A stretch of 64,000 nt of DNA from Pseudomonadota bacterium (lineage in GTDB: Bacteria > Desulfobacterota > Syntrophorhabdia > Syntrophorhabdales > Syntrophorhabdaceae), in the NCBI GenBank assembly GCA_026388315.1, contig JAPLKA010000058.1, forward strand, positions 1 to 64,000, read 5' to 3'. A model generated the notes under the pieces. The model had not been told where the DNA came from. It did no database searches and saw only the letters and a list, made by a program, of their open reading frames with translations. Within the stretch, counting starts at the first letter, position 1; each line of letters begins with the position of its first letter. A program made the translations under genes and the position numbers. Positions 27,021-35,430 of the stretch are shown here, one piece after another.

Positions 27021-27088
27021 GAATATTTCGTCTGCCGGGGTTATAGTATCTACAGAAAGGCATTCAATAAAAAAATGAGGAGGTAATT

Positions 27089-28714
27089 ATGTTTTGTTAT
27101 CAATGTGAACAGACGGCGAAAGGTGAAGGATGTACAAAGGTAGGGGTCTGCGGGAAACAGCCTGATGTTGCGGCACTCCAGGACCTCCTTGTATATACCC
27201 TGGCTGAACTTTCTTTTTACGCTGCAGAAGGAAGAAAGGTGGCGGTTGTTGATCGTGAAGCGGATGTTTTTACGATTGAAGCGCTCTTTGCTACACTTAC
27301 AAATGTCGATTTTGACCCCGCACGTTTTGTAGCGCTTATTAACCGTGCGGTTGCTTTAAGGGATACGCTCAAAGAAACGGTAAAGGCGGCAGGCGGAAAG
27401 GCAGAATTACCGGCAGGTCAAAGCCGGTTCAAGCCTGAAGCTACTCTCGAAGGGCTGATCAGGCAGGGAGAAGGCGTGGCAATACAACCTGACAGCTCAA
27501 ACCCGGATATTACATCGCTGAAACATACACTCCTGTTTGGTCTCAAGGGTGTCGCAGCCTATACATACCATGCGCAGATCCTCGGACAGGAAGACAATGC
27601 CGTCTATGCCTTTATCCACGAAGCGCTGGTTGCCATCTTTAAAAAGGCGCCTGACCTCAATGAGGCCCTTTCTCTTGTTCTAAAATGCGGTGAGATAAAT
27701 CTGAGAGCTATGGAGCTTCTGGATGCAGCCAATACCGGTGCATACGGTCACCCCGTTCCCACTAAAGTTCCCCTTGGAGCAAAGAAGGGAAAGGCTGTTC
27801 TCGTTTCCGGCCATGATCTCAAGGATCTGGAAGAAATCCTCAAACAGACTGAAGGGAAGGGGATATACGTGTATACTCACGGTGAAATGTTGCCTGCCCA
27901 CGGCTATCCGGGCCTCAAGAAATATTCCCACTTTTATGGACACTACGGTACTGCATGGCAGAACCAGCATAAAGAATTTGCCGGTTTTCCCGGTGCGATC
28001 CTTATGACCACGAACTGTATTCAGAAACCGAACGATTCGTATAAAGACAATATTTTTACGCTGGGAACCGTAGGGTGGCCCAATGTAACCCACATATCAA
28101 ATCACAATTATACACCAGCCATTGAAAAGGCCCTTGCCATGCCAGGCTTCCTGGAGGATGTGAACGGTAAATCGGTCATGGTCGGGTTCGCAAGGAATAC
28201 GGTAATGGGTGTAGCCGGTGCAGTAATAGAAGCGGTGAAAAACAAAGCCATACGTCATTTTTTCCTCGTAGCAGGCTGTGATGGCGCAAAACCGGGAAGA
28301 AATTATTACACCGAATTCGTTGAAAAGGTCCCGGAAGACTGTATCGTCCTTACCCTTGCATGTGGAAAATTCCGTTTCTTCGATAAAGACCTCGGTAACA
28401 TCGGCGGCATCCCGAGGCTTCTCGACATCGGTCAGTGCAATGATGCCTATTCAGCGATACAGATTGCCGTTGCCCTCTCAAAGGCCTTTAATGTAAGCGT
28501 CAACGACCTTCCTCTCTCGCTTGTTCTCTCGTGGTATGAACAGAAGGCCGTGGCAATTTTACTGACCCTTCTGTACCTTGGTATTAAGAATATACGTCTT
28601 GGACCATCGTTACCGGCATTTGTAACATCGAATGTACTGGATGTGCTGGTGAAAAACTTCGGCATAAAACCGATTACCACCCCCGATGAAGACCTGAAGG
28701 CGATATTGGGATAA
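27089..28714 (+). CDS. hcp: Hydroxylamine reductase / hybrid cluster protein
   Basis: A 541-residue iron-sulfur protein. The N-terminal [4Fe-4S] ligands are C3, C6, C15 and C21 (MFCYQCEQTAKGEGC, then GVCGKQ). The hybrid 4Fe-2S-2O cluster region is supplied by conserved His/Glu/Cys such as GHDLKDL, TNCIQKP, GCDGAKPGRNYYTEF and LACGKFRF. Length fits the class I Hcp of anaerobes. It reduces hydroxylamine in vitro and, in vivo, acts on nitric oxide (nitrosative defence, protein S-nitrosylation). AGGAGG precedes the ATG. An FNR/HcpR-type site stands upstream and a ferredoxin-domain gene follows, a likely electron supplier. Confidence 0.96.
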   Translation: MFCYQCEQTAKGEGCTKVGVCGKQPDVAALQDLLVYTLAELSFYAAEGRKVAVVDREADVFTIEALFATLTNVDFDPARFVALINRAVALRDTLKETVKAAGGKAELPAGQSRFKPEATLEGLIRQGEGVAIQPDSSNPDITSLKHTLLFGLKGVAAYTYHAQILGQEDNAVYAFIHEALVAIFKKAPDLNEALSLVLKCGEINLRAMELLDAANTGAYGHPVPTKVPLGAKKGKAVLVSGHDLKDLEEILKQTEGKGIYVYTHGEMLPAHGYPGLKKYSHFYGHYGTAWQNQHKEFAGFPGAILMTTNCIQKPNDSYKDNIFTLGTVGWPNVTHISNHNYTPAIEKALAMPGFLEDVNGKSVMVGFARNTVMGVAGAVIEAVKNKAIRHFFLVAGCDGAKPGRNYYTEFVEKVPEDCIVLTLACGKFRFFDKDLGNIGGIPRLLDIGQCNDAYSAIQIAVALSKAFNVSVNDLPLSLVLSWYEQKAVAILLTLLYLGIKNIRLGPSLPAFVTSNVLDVLVKNFGIKPITTPDEDLKAILG

Positions 28715-28740
28715 TGCTAAAAAACATGAAAAATCTTTTT

Positions 28741-28884
28741 TATTTAGCCGCAGACGGACGCAGACAAAGGCTGGACAGCATTTTATATCGGCTGCCGACC
28801 CGGCACCCGATATACTCCATGCCCTTCGGGCAGAGTGAAAATTTAATATATTCGCCCGTTAGGGCTGAATATTTGATGGGCGGC
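28741..28884. repeat. Dispersed palindrome-rich repeat, copy 2
   Basis: Reverse-complement partner of 25545-25680, with high identity over about 140 bp apart from one gap. It starts 27 bp after the hcp stop and carries the same hairpins; its stem-loops could also end the hcp transcript. Confidence 0.85.
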
Positions 28885-28936
28885 AAAATAATTATAGAAG
28901 TTTTGATAAAACCCGCTAATGATGGAGAAAGGCAAA

Positions 28937-29767
28937 ATGAAAACGAAAAGAAACATAATTGAGATTGACGAAGAGAAATGTAACGGTTGTGGCCAGTGTG
29001 TATCGGCCTGTGCCGAGGGGGCAATTCAACTGGTTAATGGCAAGGCAAAGCTTGTATCGGAAAATTACTGTGATGGACTTGCGGCCTGTTTAGGGGAGTG
29101 CCCCGAAGGCGCCCTTAAAATTGTAGAACGCGACGCTGATACCTTCGATCCCGAAGCGGTTGAACAATACCTGGAAAAACAGGGGTCAGGGGTCATACGG
29201 AAGAGGGGTTCAAGGGTTCAAGGGTTTAAGGGGAAGAGGCAAGGGAATTCCCCGACAGTTTTTAACTCAAAACTCAGAACTCAAAACTCAGAACTGAATT
29301 TACCATGCGGTTGTCCTTCTACCCACCTCCAGACGTTTGCCTCACCCTGCGAAGCGGCAAACCGGCCCGTTCAACATGCAGACGTGGACTCTGCCCTTAC
29401 CCACTGGCCTGTTCAGATCAAGCTTGTACCACCCGCCGCACCGTTCCTCAAGGGGGCCGATCTTCTTATTGCCGCAGACTGTACTCCTGTAGCATATCCC
29501 AGCTTTCACAATGATTTCTTAAAAGGGAAAACCGTATTAATGGGATGCCCGAAGTTTGATGATACTGAGGAATATATCAATAAATTTGCAGAGATTTTCA
29601 GGATAGCCGATATAAAAAGCATCACTGCCTTGATTATGGAAGTGCCATGTTGTTCAAAGATGCCCTTCCTCATTCAACAGGGCATGGCGCTTGCCGGAAA
29701 AAAACATCCCATGGAAATTGTTGTTATAAGCGTACAGGGGAAGATTCTGAAAAAGGAAAAATTGTAA
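28937..29767 (+). CDS. 4Fe-4S ferredoxin-domain protein with in-frame repeat insertion
   Basis: A 276-residue protein. A two-cluster ferredoxin domain is at about 5-65 (CNGCGQCVSAC, then a second cluster with CDGLAACLGECPEGA). A repeat-derived segment (about 89-120) follows, then a domain containing CGCPSTHLQTF, LLIAADCTPVAYPSFHNDFL, MGCPKFDD and EVPCCSKM, which matches iron-sulfur-associated proteins found beside hcp. The insertion encodes GSRVQGFKGKRQG and NSKLRTQNSELN and comes from the same repeat family that lies between other genes; the frame stays open. It is likely an electron donor or accessory to Hcp (context). The ATG at 28937 is preferred (GGAG/AAAGG upstream). Confidence 0.85.
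   Translation: MKTKRNIIEIDEEKCNGCGQCVSACAEGAIQLVNGKAKLVSENYCDGLAACLGECPEGALKIVERDADTFDPEAVEQYLEKQGSGVIRKRGSRVQGFKGKRQGNSPTVFNSKLRTQNSELNLPCGCPSTHLQTFASPCEAANRPVQHADVDSALTHWPVQIKLVPPAAPFLKGADLLIAADCTPVAYPSFHNDFLKGKTVLMGCPKFDDTEEYINKFAEIFRIADIKSITALIMEVPCCSKMPFLIQQGMALAGKKHPMEIVVISVQGKILKKEKL
29203..29298 (+). repeat. Composite repeat (A + B units) inside the ferredoxin gene
   Basis: Unit A (29203-29243) is iterated gggttcaa-type words; unit B (29264-29298) is iterated aactcaaaactcaga words. The same A-spacer-B order occurs in kdsB (44571-44652, reverse strand) and at 54372-54489, with A-only copies at 33793-33860 and 45177-45205. Here it is translated without breaking the frame. Confidence 0.8.
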
Positions 29768-29772
29768 CAAAA

Positions 29773-29804
29773 AACCCCGCCAACCATTGAAGGCTGGCGG
29801 GGTT
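29773..29804 (-). terminator. Intrinsic terminator between convergent genes
   Basis: aaccccgccaacc (29773-29785) pairs with ggctggcggggtt (29792-29804), a 13-bp stem with one G-T pair and a 6-nt loop. On the minus strand it is followed by TTTTTTGTTAC, making a textbook rho-independent terminator for the EF-hand gene. On the plus strand it may also stop the ferredoxin transcript, although there is no U tract. Confidence 0.9.
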
Positions 29805-29814
29805 CAAACCGGAA

Positions 29815-30462
29815 CTACTTTAATACCTTTGATGCATCTTTAAATTCTTTTTCATCGAGGGCGCCGTCACCATTCTTGTCCATTGCTTTGAACATTTCCG
29901 GGGTGACATTGACAAAGACAATTGTTAATTCTTCAATAGTTATCTTCCCGTCCTTATTTGCATCAATGTCCTTGAATCCTTTTTTCTTTGCTGCAGGTTT
30001 TTCTTTCTTTTCCTTTGCCGGTTTTGCAGCAGCTATTTTCTTTACATTAATGCCATCTTTTGTGTACTTGGCAGCAACCTTGTCACCCACCTTAATTTCG
30101 TTAGCATCTTTGTAACCTTTAAATGTGGCTTTCGCTATGTCGAACGTGACAGCATCCTTCTTATCTTTCACTGTAAGGGTTTTTGCTGCAACATCAACAT
30201 TTGTTACTTCACCATAATACCCTGCTGGTTTTGGTTTGGGTTTTGGTTTATCCGCCGGTTTGTCAGCTTTTGCCTCTGCCTTTTCAGGGGCAGGTGCTGC
30301 CTTCTCCGCTGCAGGCGCTGCTTTCTCCGGTGCCGGTTTTGCCTTCTCCGGTGCAGGAGCTGCTTTTTCGGGTGCCGCCGCTGGTTTTGCCTGTGCAAAA
30401 ACTGTTGATACGAAAGCAATACTGATGAATAATACAAACACAACCATTAAGACTTTCTTCAT
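29815..30462 (-). CDS. Exported EF-hand protein with Ala/Pro/Glu/Lys repeats
   Basis: A 215-residue protein. A signal peptide is at 1-23 (MKKVLMVVFVLFISIAF). It is followed by a low-complexity linker (about 25-80) made of APEKA-type heptads (KPAPEKAAPAAEKAAP and similar) and PKPKPKP. A small beta domain (about 80-140, GEVTNVDVAAKTLTVKDKK) follows. After a Lys-rich stretch there are two EF-hands, DANKDGKITIEE and DKNGDGALDEKE. Calcium binding in the periplasm or at the cell surface is likely. GGGAGG precedes the ATG and a strong terminator follows the stop. No operon partner is present and the function is unknown. Confidence 0.85.
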   Translation of the reverse strand: MKKVLMVVFVLFISIAFVSTVFAQAKPAAAPEKAAPAPEKAKPAPEKAAPAAEKAAPAPEKAEAKADKPADKPKPKPKPAGYYGEVTNVDVAAKTLTVKDKKDAVTFDIAKATFKGYKDANEIKVGDKVAAKYTKDGINVKKIAAAKPAKEKKEKPAAKKKGFKDIDANKDGKITIEELTIVFVNVTPEMFKAMDKNGDGALDEKEFKDASKVLK

Positions 30463-30546
30463 ACTTTTTCACCTCCCTTCTTTTTTATATCAATTTGTGA
30501 CTATATTTTAATGTTCTAACATTTGTATACAGCATGTCAAGACCTT

Positions 30547-31476
30547 TTATGTATATGATAATTTTATTTCCAGTCCGGACGGACTAACCAGATTTAGCTT
30601 AATAGCAGCATACTCAGGGTATTGCAAATATATATGTTTTTTTTCATTAAACGCTTCAATTAATCGGTCATCGGTGGTCATAAAAAAATCTATCCCATGT
30701 CTGATACAATTAAGAATATGTTGGGTATCTCTGTCTGCCTGTTTGGACTGATATTTTTTTAAGACCGTGGCAAGGACGAAATCTATATGTGATTTCTCCA
30801 AAGGCAATTTCCCGGAACTTTTTTTACTTAATCCCACGATCCTGTTCCAGAGACCGAAAAGATTCCGGTTTCTCTCTCCTTCGTCACCTTCAAAGATAGA
30901 TTTTCTGCCATACCGGCTTAATGCTGACAGGAATATTTCCCAATTTAGCTGGTAATCGGTACGTTTCAAGTCTTTCCAGGAAGCATCTGTATACCAGAGG
31001 TGAAGAGATTTTGAGCAGTCGTTGAGGATGTTGAAATCTTCTTCTGAAAGTAAAAATGCGGGTTCATATTTTCTGAAATCAAGGACCTCATCCCTGATGA
31101 GCGAGGCAAGTTTATTCTCTGTGTCATCTTTAAGCTTATCCGCTGTATTCGGAAGGAAATCGATCTGCTCGTAAAAAACGAAAATGCGTTTCCATTTCCT
31201 GATGTTATCTTTTTCAATCCTGTCCCATCTTTCAAATTCATCTATAGCCTCCATAGCCCTCATTGTATCTGTTATACAACAACCACGACTATTCAGCCAG
31301 AGTATGATATCCATCTCCAGATCCATGCCGGAAGTGACAAGCCTTATATCGTTATCTATAAATTTTCTCCAGATGGTACGCATGGATTGCCAATGAGGAA
31401 ATTGTTTACTTTTTTCGGGGAGAGAAGATGCTAATGTGTCGAGTATGCTAAAATCTACATAGGCTGTCATGCTCAT
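30547..31476 (-). CDS. Hypothetical protein, possibly PIN-like
   Basis: A 309-residue soluble protein that is not confidently recognised. It starts with a beta-strand/Asp pattern (MTAYVDFSILDTLASSL) and near its end has DRDTQHILNCIRHGIDFFMTTDDRLI, the DxxH...TxD arrangement of PIN-type nuclease domains (about 240-275). The middle is helical. If truly PIN-like, the catalytic acids would be D8, D247 and D269-D270 or neighbours. There is no antitoxin-like partner next to it; a small holin-like membrane gene lies upstream on the same strand. Functional assignment is inference. Confidence 0.6.
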   Translation of the reverse strand: MSMTAYVDFSILDTLASSLPEKSKQFPHWQSMRTIWRKFIDNDIRLVTSGMDLEMDIILWLNSRGCCITDTMRAMEAIDEFERWDRIEKDNIRKWKRIFVFYEQIDFLPNTADKLKDDTENKLASLIRDEVLDFRKYEPAFLLSEEDFNILNDCSKSLHLWYTDASWKDLKRTDYQLNWEIFLSALSRYGRKSIFEGDEGERNRNLFGLWNRIVGLSKKSSGKLPLEKSHIDFVLATVLKKYQSKQADRDTQHILNCIRHGIDFFMTTDDRLIEAFNEKKHIYLQYPEYAAIKLNLVSPSGLEIKLSYT

Positions 31477-31500
31477 AAAGAATACCCGCAGATACCATGT

Positions 31501-31842
31501 TTATTTAGTTCCCAACAAATGCCCCAGGAGAAAGTTAATGATGGACAGCACAATGCTAAAAAGCATAGCAACCCAGAAACCTTTAACTTCAAATCCCTTT
31601 ATTATTGATGAAGCAAGCAATATCAAAAGCGCATTTATCACAAAGGTAAATAACCCCAGCGTCAAAATGTTAATAGGCAGGGTAATCAGTATGAGGAAGG
31701 GCTTTACGAGAACGTTGATAATCCCGATAAAAAGAGCCACCCACAGGGCGGCAAAAAAACCCTTTATAACAACGCCAGGAATAACGTATGCGGCAAGCAT
31801 AATTGATGTGGCCATGATAAGCCACTTAAGAAGTAGCATCAT
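31501..31842 (-). CDS. Phage-holin-family (DUF/holin 4_2) small membrane protein
   Basis: A 113-residue protein of four hydrophobic helices (about 4-22, 25-45, 50-75, 85-108). Motifs include IPGVVIKGFFAALWVALFIG, NVLVKPFLILITLPINILTLG and a C-terminal INFLLGHLLG. This is the widespread bacterial family annotated phage holin 4_2, mostly not phage-derived and of unknown function. It lies 24 bp upstream of the previous hypothetical gene. Confidence 0.85.
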   Translation of the reverse strand: MMLLLKWLIMATSIMLAAYVIPGVVIKGFFAALWVALFIGIINVLVKPFLILITLPINILTLGLFTFVINALLILLASSIIKGFEVKGFWVAMLFSIVLSIINFLLGHLLGTK

Positions 31843-32015
31843 CTTTTGTATACATTATGTCACAAAATAAAAAATATTCAAATAAAATGTGAAAGATGGG
31901 GTGAGTATATTGCATGCTAAGGGCTCATAACGGAGTTTGTATTGACAAGCTATAGTGCTTTTTATAAACTCATCTGTATAACATCTCCCGTTTATCGGGG
32001 TTAAGGGGTTTTGCC

Positions 32016-32756
32016 ATGAAAAAGAAATATGGTTCCACAAAGCTTTTCGTAATATGTGTGTCTCTGGTTTTTCTGGCGGCTTGCCAGAGCTACCAGAGGC
32101 AGATTATCCCGTTCAAGATGCCTTCTGCATACCCGAACGCAACAGAGGTTGCCGGCGCCACAATAGCAGCTAAAATGTTTAATAATAACAAGGAAGCAGA
32201 AGCAGTCTATGGCTTCGATATCATAGGGTCAGGTGTGCTTCCTGTCCAGGTGATATTCGATAACAAAGGCACTCACCCCATCGAAATCCTCCCCGGTCAG
32301 ACCCTTCTCATTGATGTGGAGGACAATATCTGGCCTATCCTTGATGCAAAACTTGCCTATGAACGGATTGCAAAGAAGACACAGTATGGAGAAGTTGCAC
32401 CTAAAGCTGCCAAGGGTGGCATTTTCGCAGGTATTGCCGGTGCTATGATAGGTGCTGCAGTCGGGATTGTGACGGGTACAAATGTGGGCACTGCTGTGCT
32501 GCAGGGTGCAGCAATTGGAGCTGCAGCCGGCGCCACTGCCGGAGGCGCTGCAGGCATATTCGATAAAGATGCCCAGGACAAGATACGTGAAGATTTGCAG
32601 AAAGGCACATTGGAAAACAAGGCTGTGCCTGCCCATCAGATTGCATATGGCTTTATTTTCTTTCCGGGGGAGGCAGCAAAGGCAAAGGAATTACGGTTAA
32701 GGATAATAGAGGTTGATACCGGAACTTCTCACGCAGTTGTTATGAAGTTCCAATAA
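32016..32756 (+). CDS. Lipoprotein with glycine-zipper segment
   Basis: A 246-residue outer-envelope lipoprotein candidate. A signal peptide ends in the lipobox VFLAAC with Cys at 23. A beta-rich middle (about 60-110, IEILPGQTLLIDVEDNIWP) is followed by a glycine-zipper region (about 135-180: GGIFAGIAGAMIGAAVGIV and AIGAAAGATAGGAAG) of the kind that inserts or oligomerises in membranes. The C-terminus is hydrophilic. No closer family is recognised. It is followed by a ferritin-like gene on the same strand. Confidence 0.8.
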   Translation: MKKKYGSTKLFVICVSLVFLAACQSYQRQIIPFKMPSAYPNATEVAGATIAAKMFNNNKEAEAVYGFDIIGSGVLPVQVIFDNKGTHPIEILPGQTLLIDVEDNIWPILDAKLAYERIAKKTQYGEVAPKAAKGGIFAGIAGAMIGAAVGIVTGTNVGTAVLQGAAIGAAAGATAGGAAGIFDKDAQDKIREDLQKGTLENKAVPAHQIAYGFIFFPGEAAKAKELRLRIIEVDTGTSHAVVMKFQ

Positions 32757-32793
32757 GCAGCAGTATTGTTCATTTAAGAAAAGGAGGCATACC

Positions 32794-33279
32794 ATGAGTA
32801 TCTTTTTACAGGCAAGTGACGTCTTCCAGTTTGCTATCCGCATCGAAGAAGATGGTGAGCTATTCTACCATAGGGCAGCAATGATGGCGGAAGATAAGGA
32901 AATACAAAAGCTCTTTGACCGTCTTGCCGATGAAGAAGTACGGCACAAAAGGATTTTTCAGGACATGCTGGTGAAAATAGAAGAATACAGGCCAACTGAA
33001 AGCTATAGCGGTGAATACATGGCCTATCTCAGGGATTATATCGACAATAAGGTTATTTTTACAAAAGAATCAAAGGAGAAAGGCTTTAAGGGTGTTTTCG
33101 ATGCGCAATCAGCCATTGATTTCGCCATACAGCGAGAACTTGATTCTATCCTTTATTATCAGGAGGCAAAACAGTTCGTTGCTCCAAAACAGCACGGTCA
33201 GATCGATAAGATTATTGAAGAAGAGCAAAAGCACTTTGCAGTATTATCGGAATTAAAAAAGAATTATCAAAACAAATAA
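32794..33279 (+). CDS. Ferritin-like / rubrerythrin-domain protein
   Basis: A 161-residue four-helix di-iron protein. Iron-ligand helices appear as EEDGELFYHRAA, ADEEVRHKRIFQDM (ExxH), QRELDSILYYQEA and EEEQKHFAVL (ExxxH). The C-terminal rubredoxin domain of classical rubrerythrin is absent. A role in peroxide or oxygen defence, or iron handling, is suggested by the family. AGGAGG lies upstream of the ATG. The PNPOx-family gene follows 11 bp later. Confidence 0.85.
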   Translation: MSIFLQASDVFQFAIRIEEDGELFYHRAAMMAEDKEIQKLFDRLADEEVRHKRIFQDMLVKIEEYRPTESYSGEYMAYLRDYIDNKVIFTKESKEKGFKGVFDAQSAIDFAIQRELDSILYYQEAKQFVAPKQHGQIDKIIEEEQKHFAVLSELKKNYQNK

Positions 33280-33290
33280 GGGGGTACACC

Positions 33291-33713
33291 ATGTCAGCAA
33301 AACTTATGGAGTATTTCAACAAACAGCCGCGACTTGGATGTCTCAGTACCGCAAACAAGGAAGGCAAGGTAAATGTGGCCTACTTCGGCTCGCCGAGGAT
33401 GATCAATGAGAAGACCATCACGATGGGTATTGGCAAGAACAGGACCTTTGCATATCTTCAGGAAAACCCTTATGCGGTCTTCATGATTATGGAGCCGGGC
33501 AAGTCCCTGAGCGAATGGAAGGGCGTGAGGGTTTACGTAAAGATGGCTGACTGCCAGACATCCGGGTCAAAACTGGACGACATGAAGGCCCAGATTGCAA
33601 AGGTTGCAGGCGAAGCCGGCGCCAAAATGGTCTATGCCGCTGTGAGCTTTGAAATTTATGAGATCAAACCCCTTGCCGATTTCGGGCAGGGATGGGAAAA
33701 GGCAATTTCGTAA
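33291..33713 (+). CDS. Pyridoxamine 5'-phosphate oxidase-family flavin-binding protein
   Basis: A 140-residue protein with the split-barrel FMN-binding fold of the PNPOx-like family: PRLGCLSTANKEGKVNVAYF, then TITMGIGKNRTFAYLQENPYAVFMIM, and a C-terminal VSFEIYEIKPL. It is unlikely to be the vitamin B6 enzyme; short members reduce or bind flavins and other cofactors. A GGGGGT ribosome site precedes the ATG. It is probably co-transcribed with the ferritin-like gene in an oxidative-stress role (inference). Confidence 0.8.
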   Translation: MSAKLMEYFNKQPRLGCLSTANKEGKVNVAYFGSPRMINEKTITMGIGKNRTFAYLQENPYAVFMIMEPGKSLSEWKGVRVYVKMADCQTSGSKLDDMKAQIAKVAGEAGAKMVYAAVSFEIYEIKPLADFGQGWEKAIS

Positions 33714-33714
33714 C

Positions 33715-33733
33715 CACACGCGCTGAGCGTGTG
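33715..33733 (+). terminator. Hairpin overlapping the PNPOx-family stop
   Basis: CACACGC (33715-33721) and GCGTGTG (33727-33733) form a perfect 7-bp stem with loop gctga, immediately after the stop codon. No U tract follows, so termination would be weak. Confidence 0.4.
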
Positions 33734-33792
33734 ATTACGAGCTGTCAGCTCATAGCTGTCAGCAAGGGCATGATGCTGGATACCAGATTAAA

Positions 33793-33860
33793 CAAGGGTT
33801 CAAGGGTTCTAGTGAATTTCGCTTGGCCCCTTGGCCCCTTACCCCTTACCCCTTGAACCC
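33793..33860. repeat. Copy of the gggttcaa/ccccttgaac repeat family
   Basis: Contains agggttcaagggtt and, further on, iterated ggccccttggcccctt and ccccttaccccttgaaccc words, so the two halves are in inverted orientation. It lies directly before the radical SAM gene. It is related to repeats inside kdsB and the ferredoxin gene. Confidence 0.7.
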
Positions 33861-33882
33861 ATTATCAACTATGAGCTAAACC

Positions 33883-35430
33883 GTGCTTCTCATACACCCA
33901 CCTGTTGTCAAACCATCCGAGCCGCCGCCAGGCATTGCAAAACTTTCCGGGGTGCTCACTGCTTGCGGTATCCGCCACCACGTCATCGATGCAAATATCG
34001 AAGGTTTATATTATTTACTGAATAAAGCAATAACAGGGCCTGTGGAACTTGACACCTGGACCCGGAGGGCTTTGCGCAACCTCTCCAATAATCTTAAGGG
34101 ACTGAAAGATTGGGAGATTTACACGAACATTGACCGGTATAAACGTGCGGTGATGGACGTAAACCGCCTCACAGGCATGTCGGCTGCGGAATATGGCGTG
34201 CAGATAAGCCTCGTCGATTACCAGCAAAAAAAGCTTTCCCCCTCAAAGAGCGACGATCTTCTCCATGCCGCCGGGCATTACGAGGAGAACCCCTTTTACC
34301 CTTACTTCAGGGAACGGATAGCTCAGCTTATAGAGAGGGAAAATCATGGATTTGCAGGCATCTCTCTGAACTACCTGAGCCAGGCATTGACAACCTTTTC
34401 AATCATCGGCTTCATAAAAAAAAGGTTCCCTGCCGTTAAAATCATTGTTGGTGGCGGACTCGTTACATCATGGATGAGGAGCCCTTTATGGAGGAATCCC
34501 TTCGCAGGGCTTATAGATCATCTCGTTGCAGGTCCGGGAGAAGCGCAGCTCATCTCGCTCCTTGGGAAAAAGACAAAAATGGCAGGACATTGCCCGCCCT
34601 GCTATGATTCCTTCCTTGATGGCAAGTATCTGGCGCCGGGATTTATTTTACCTTACAGCACTTCAACGGGATGTTACTGGAGCAAATGCTCTTTCTGTCC
34701 GGAAAGGGCGGAAGGGAATGAGTTTCTGCAAGCCCATCCCGATTCGGTTATCGGTGATCTCAGTGCGCTCTCCAAACAGGTGAAGCCCGCACTTATTCAT
34801 CTGGTTGATAATGCAATCAGCCCTGCCATGTTGAAGAAAATTGCTGAGAATCCTCCCGGAGCGCCATGGTATGGTTTCGTAAGGATTACCCCTCACCTTG
34901 TTGATATGGATTTCTGCCAGGCGCTGAAAAGATCCGGCTGCGTTATGCTGAAGCTTGGTCTTGAATCGGGCGATCAGGGGGTCATTGACTCTATGAACAA
35001 GGGTATCAATCTTAAAACGGCTTCAAAGGCATTAATGACACTGAGAGCCGCCGGCATCGCCACGTATGTTTATCTTCTATTCGGAACACCTTCCGAGACA
35101 ATCAAAGAAGCCCGTCGCACCCTTGACTTTACAGTCAAACACGCTGAATATATTGACTTTTTAAACCTGGCCATATTCAACCTGTCGATCAACAGCCCTG
35201 AGACCTCCGGACTTTCAACCGGGAAATTCTACGAGGGTGACCTTTCGCTGTATACTGATTTTAAGCACCCGAAAGGATGGGACAGACGCCAGATCAGGCA
35301 GTTTCTTGACAAAGAATTTAAAAAGCATCCTGCCATACAACAGATTCTCCGTAACCATCCGCCCTTATTTACCTCCAGCCATGCCCCGTTGTTTGCGATG
35401 GAACTTCCCAGTCAAGGCAAATGCATTTGA
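33883..35430 (+). CDS. Radical SAM protein with B12-binding-like N-terminal domain
   Basis: A 515-residue enzyme. The N-terminus (1-45, MLLIHPPVVKPSEPPPGIA) and about 145-200 (GISLNYLSQALTTFSIIG, KIIVGGGLVTSW) form a Rossmann-like B12-binding fold but lack the DxHxxG cobalamin motif. The radical SAM cluster is CYWSKCSFC (Cys 264, 269, 272). GCVMLKLGLESGDQGVIDSM and YVYLLFGTPSETIKEAR are typical of the Elp3/MiaB-type barrel. The reaction is unknown. The start is GTG at 33883 with no clear Shine-Dalgarno; a repeat lies right before it. No later in-frame start fits the family. Confidence 0.85.
   Translation: MLLIHPPVVKPSEPPPGIAKLSGVLTACGIRHHVIDANIEGLYYLLNKAITGPVELDTWTRRALRNLSNNLKGLKDWEIYTNIDRYKRAVMDVNRLTGMSAAEYGVQISLVDYQQKKLSPSKSDDLLHAAGHYEENPFYPYFRERIAQLIERENHGFAGISLNYLSQALTTFSIIGFIKKRFPAVKIIVGGGLVTSWMRSPLWRNPFAGLIDHLVAGPGEAQLISLLGKKTKMAGHCPPCYDSFLDGKYLAPGFILPYSTSTGCYWSKCSFCPERAEGNEFLQAHPDSVIGDLSALSKQVKPALIHLVDNAISPAMLKKIAENPPGAPWYGFVRITPHLVDMDFCQALKRSGCVMLKLGLESGDQGVIDSMNKGINLKTASKALMTLRAAGIATYVYLLFGTPSETIKEARRTLDFTVKHAEYIDFLNLAIFNLSINSPETSGLSTGKFYEGDLSLYTDFKHPKGWDRRQIRQFLDKEFKKHPAIQQILRNHPPLFTSSHAPLFAMELPSQGKCI

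Noticed and set aside
28714-28962. Gene directly after hcp
   Set aside because: The frame lies almost entirely in the palindromic repeat, which is also present, inverted, in another intergenic region.
31501-31842. Prophage indicated by a holin-family gene
   Set aside because: This membrane family is common on chromosomes outside phages, and no other phage gene is nearby.
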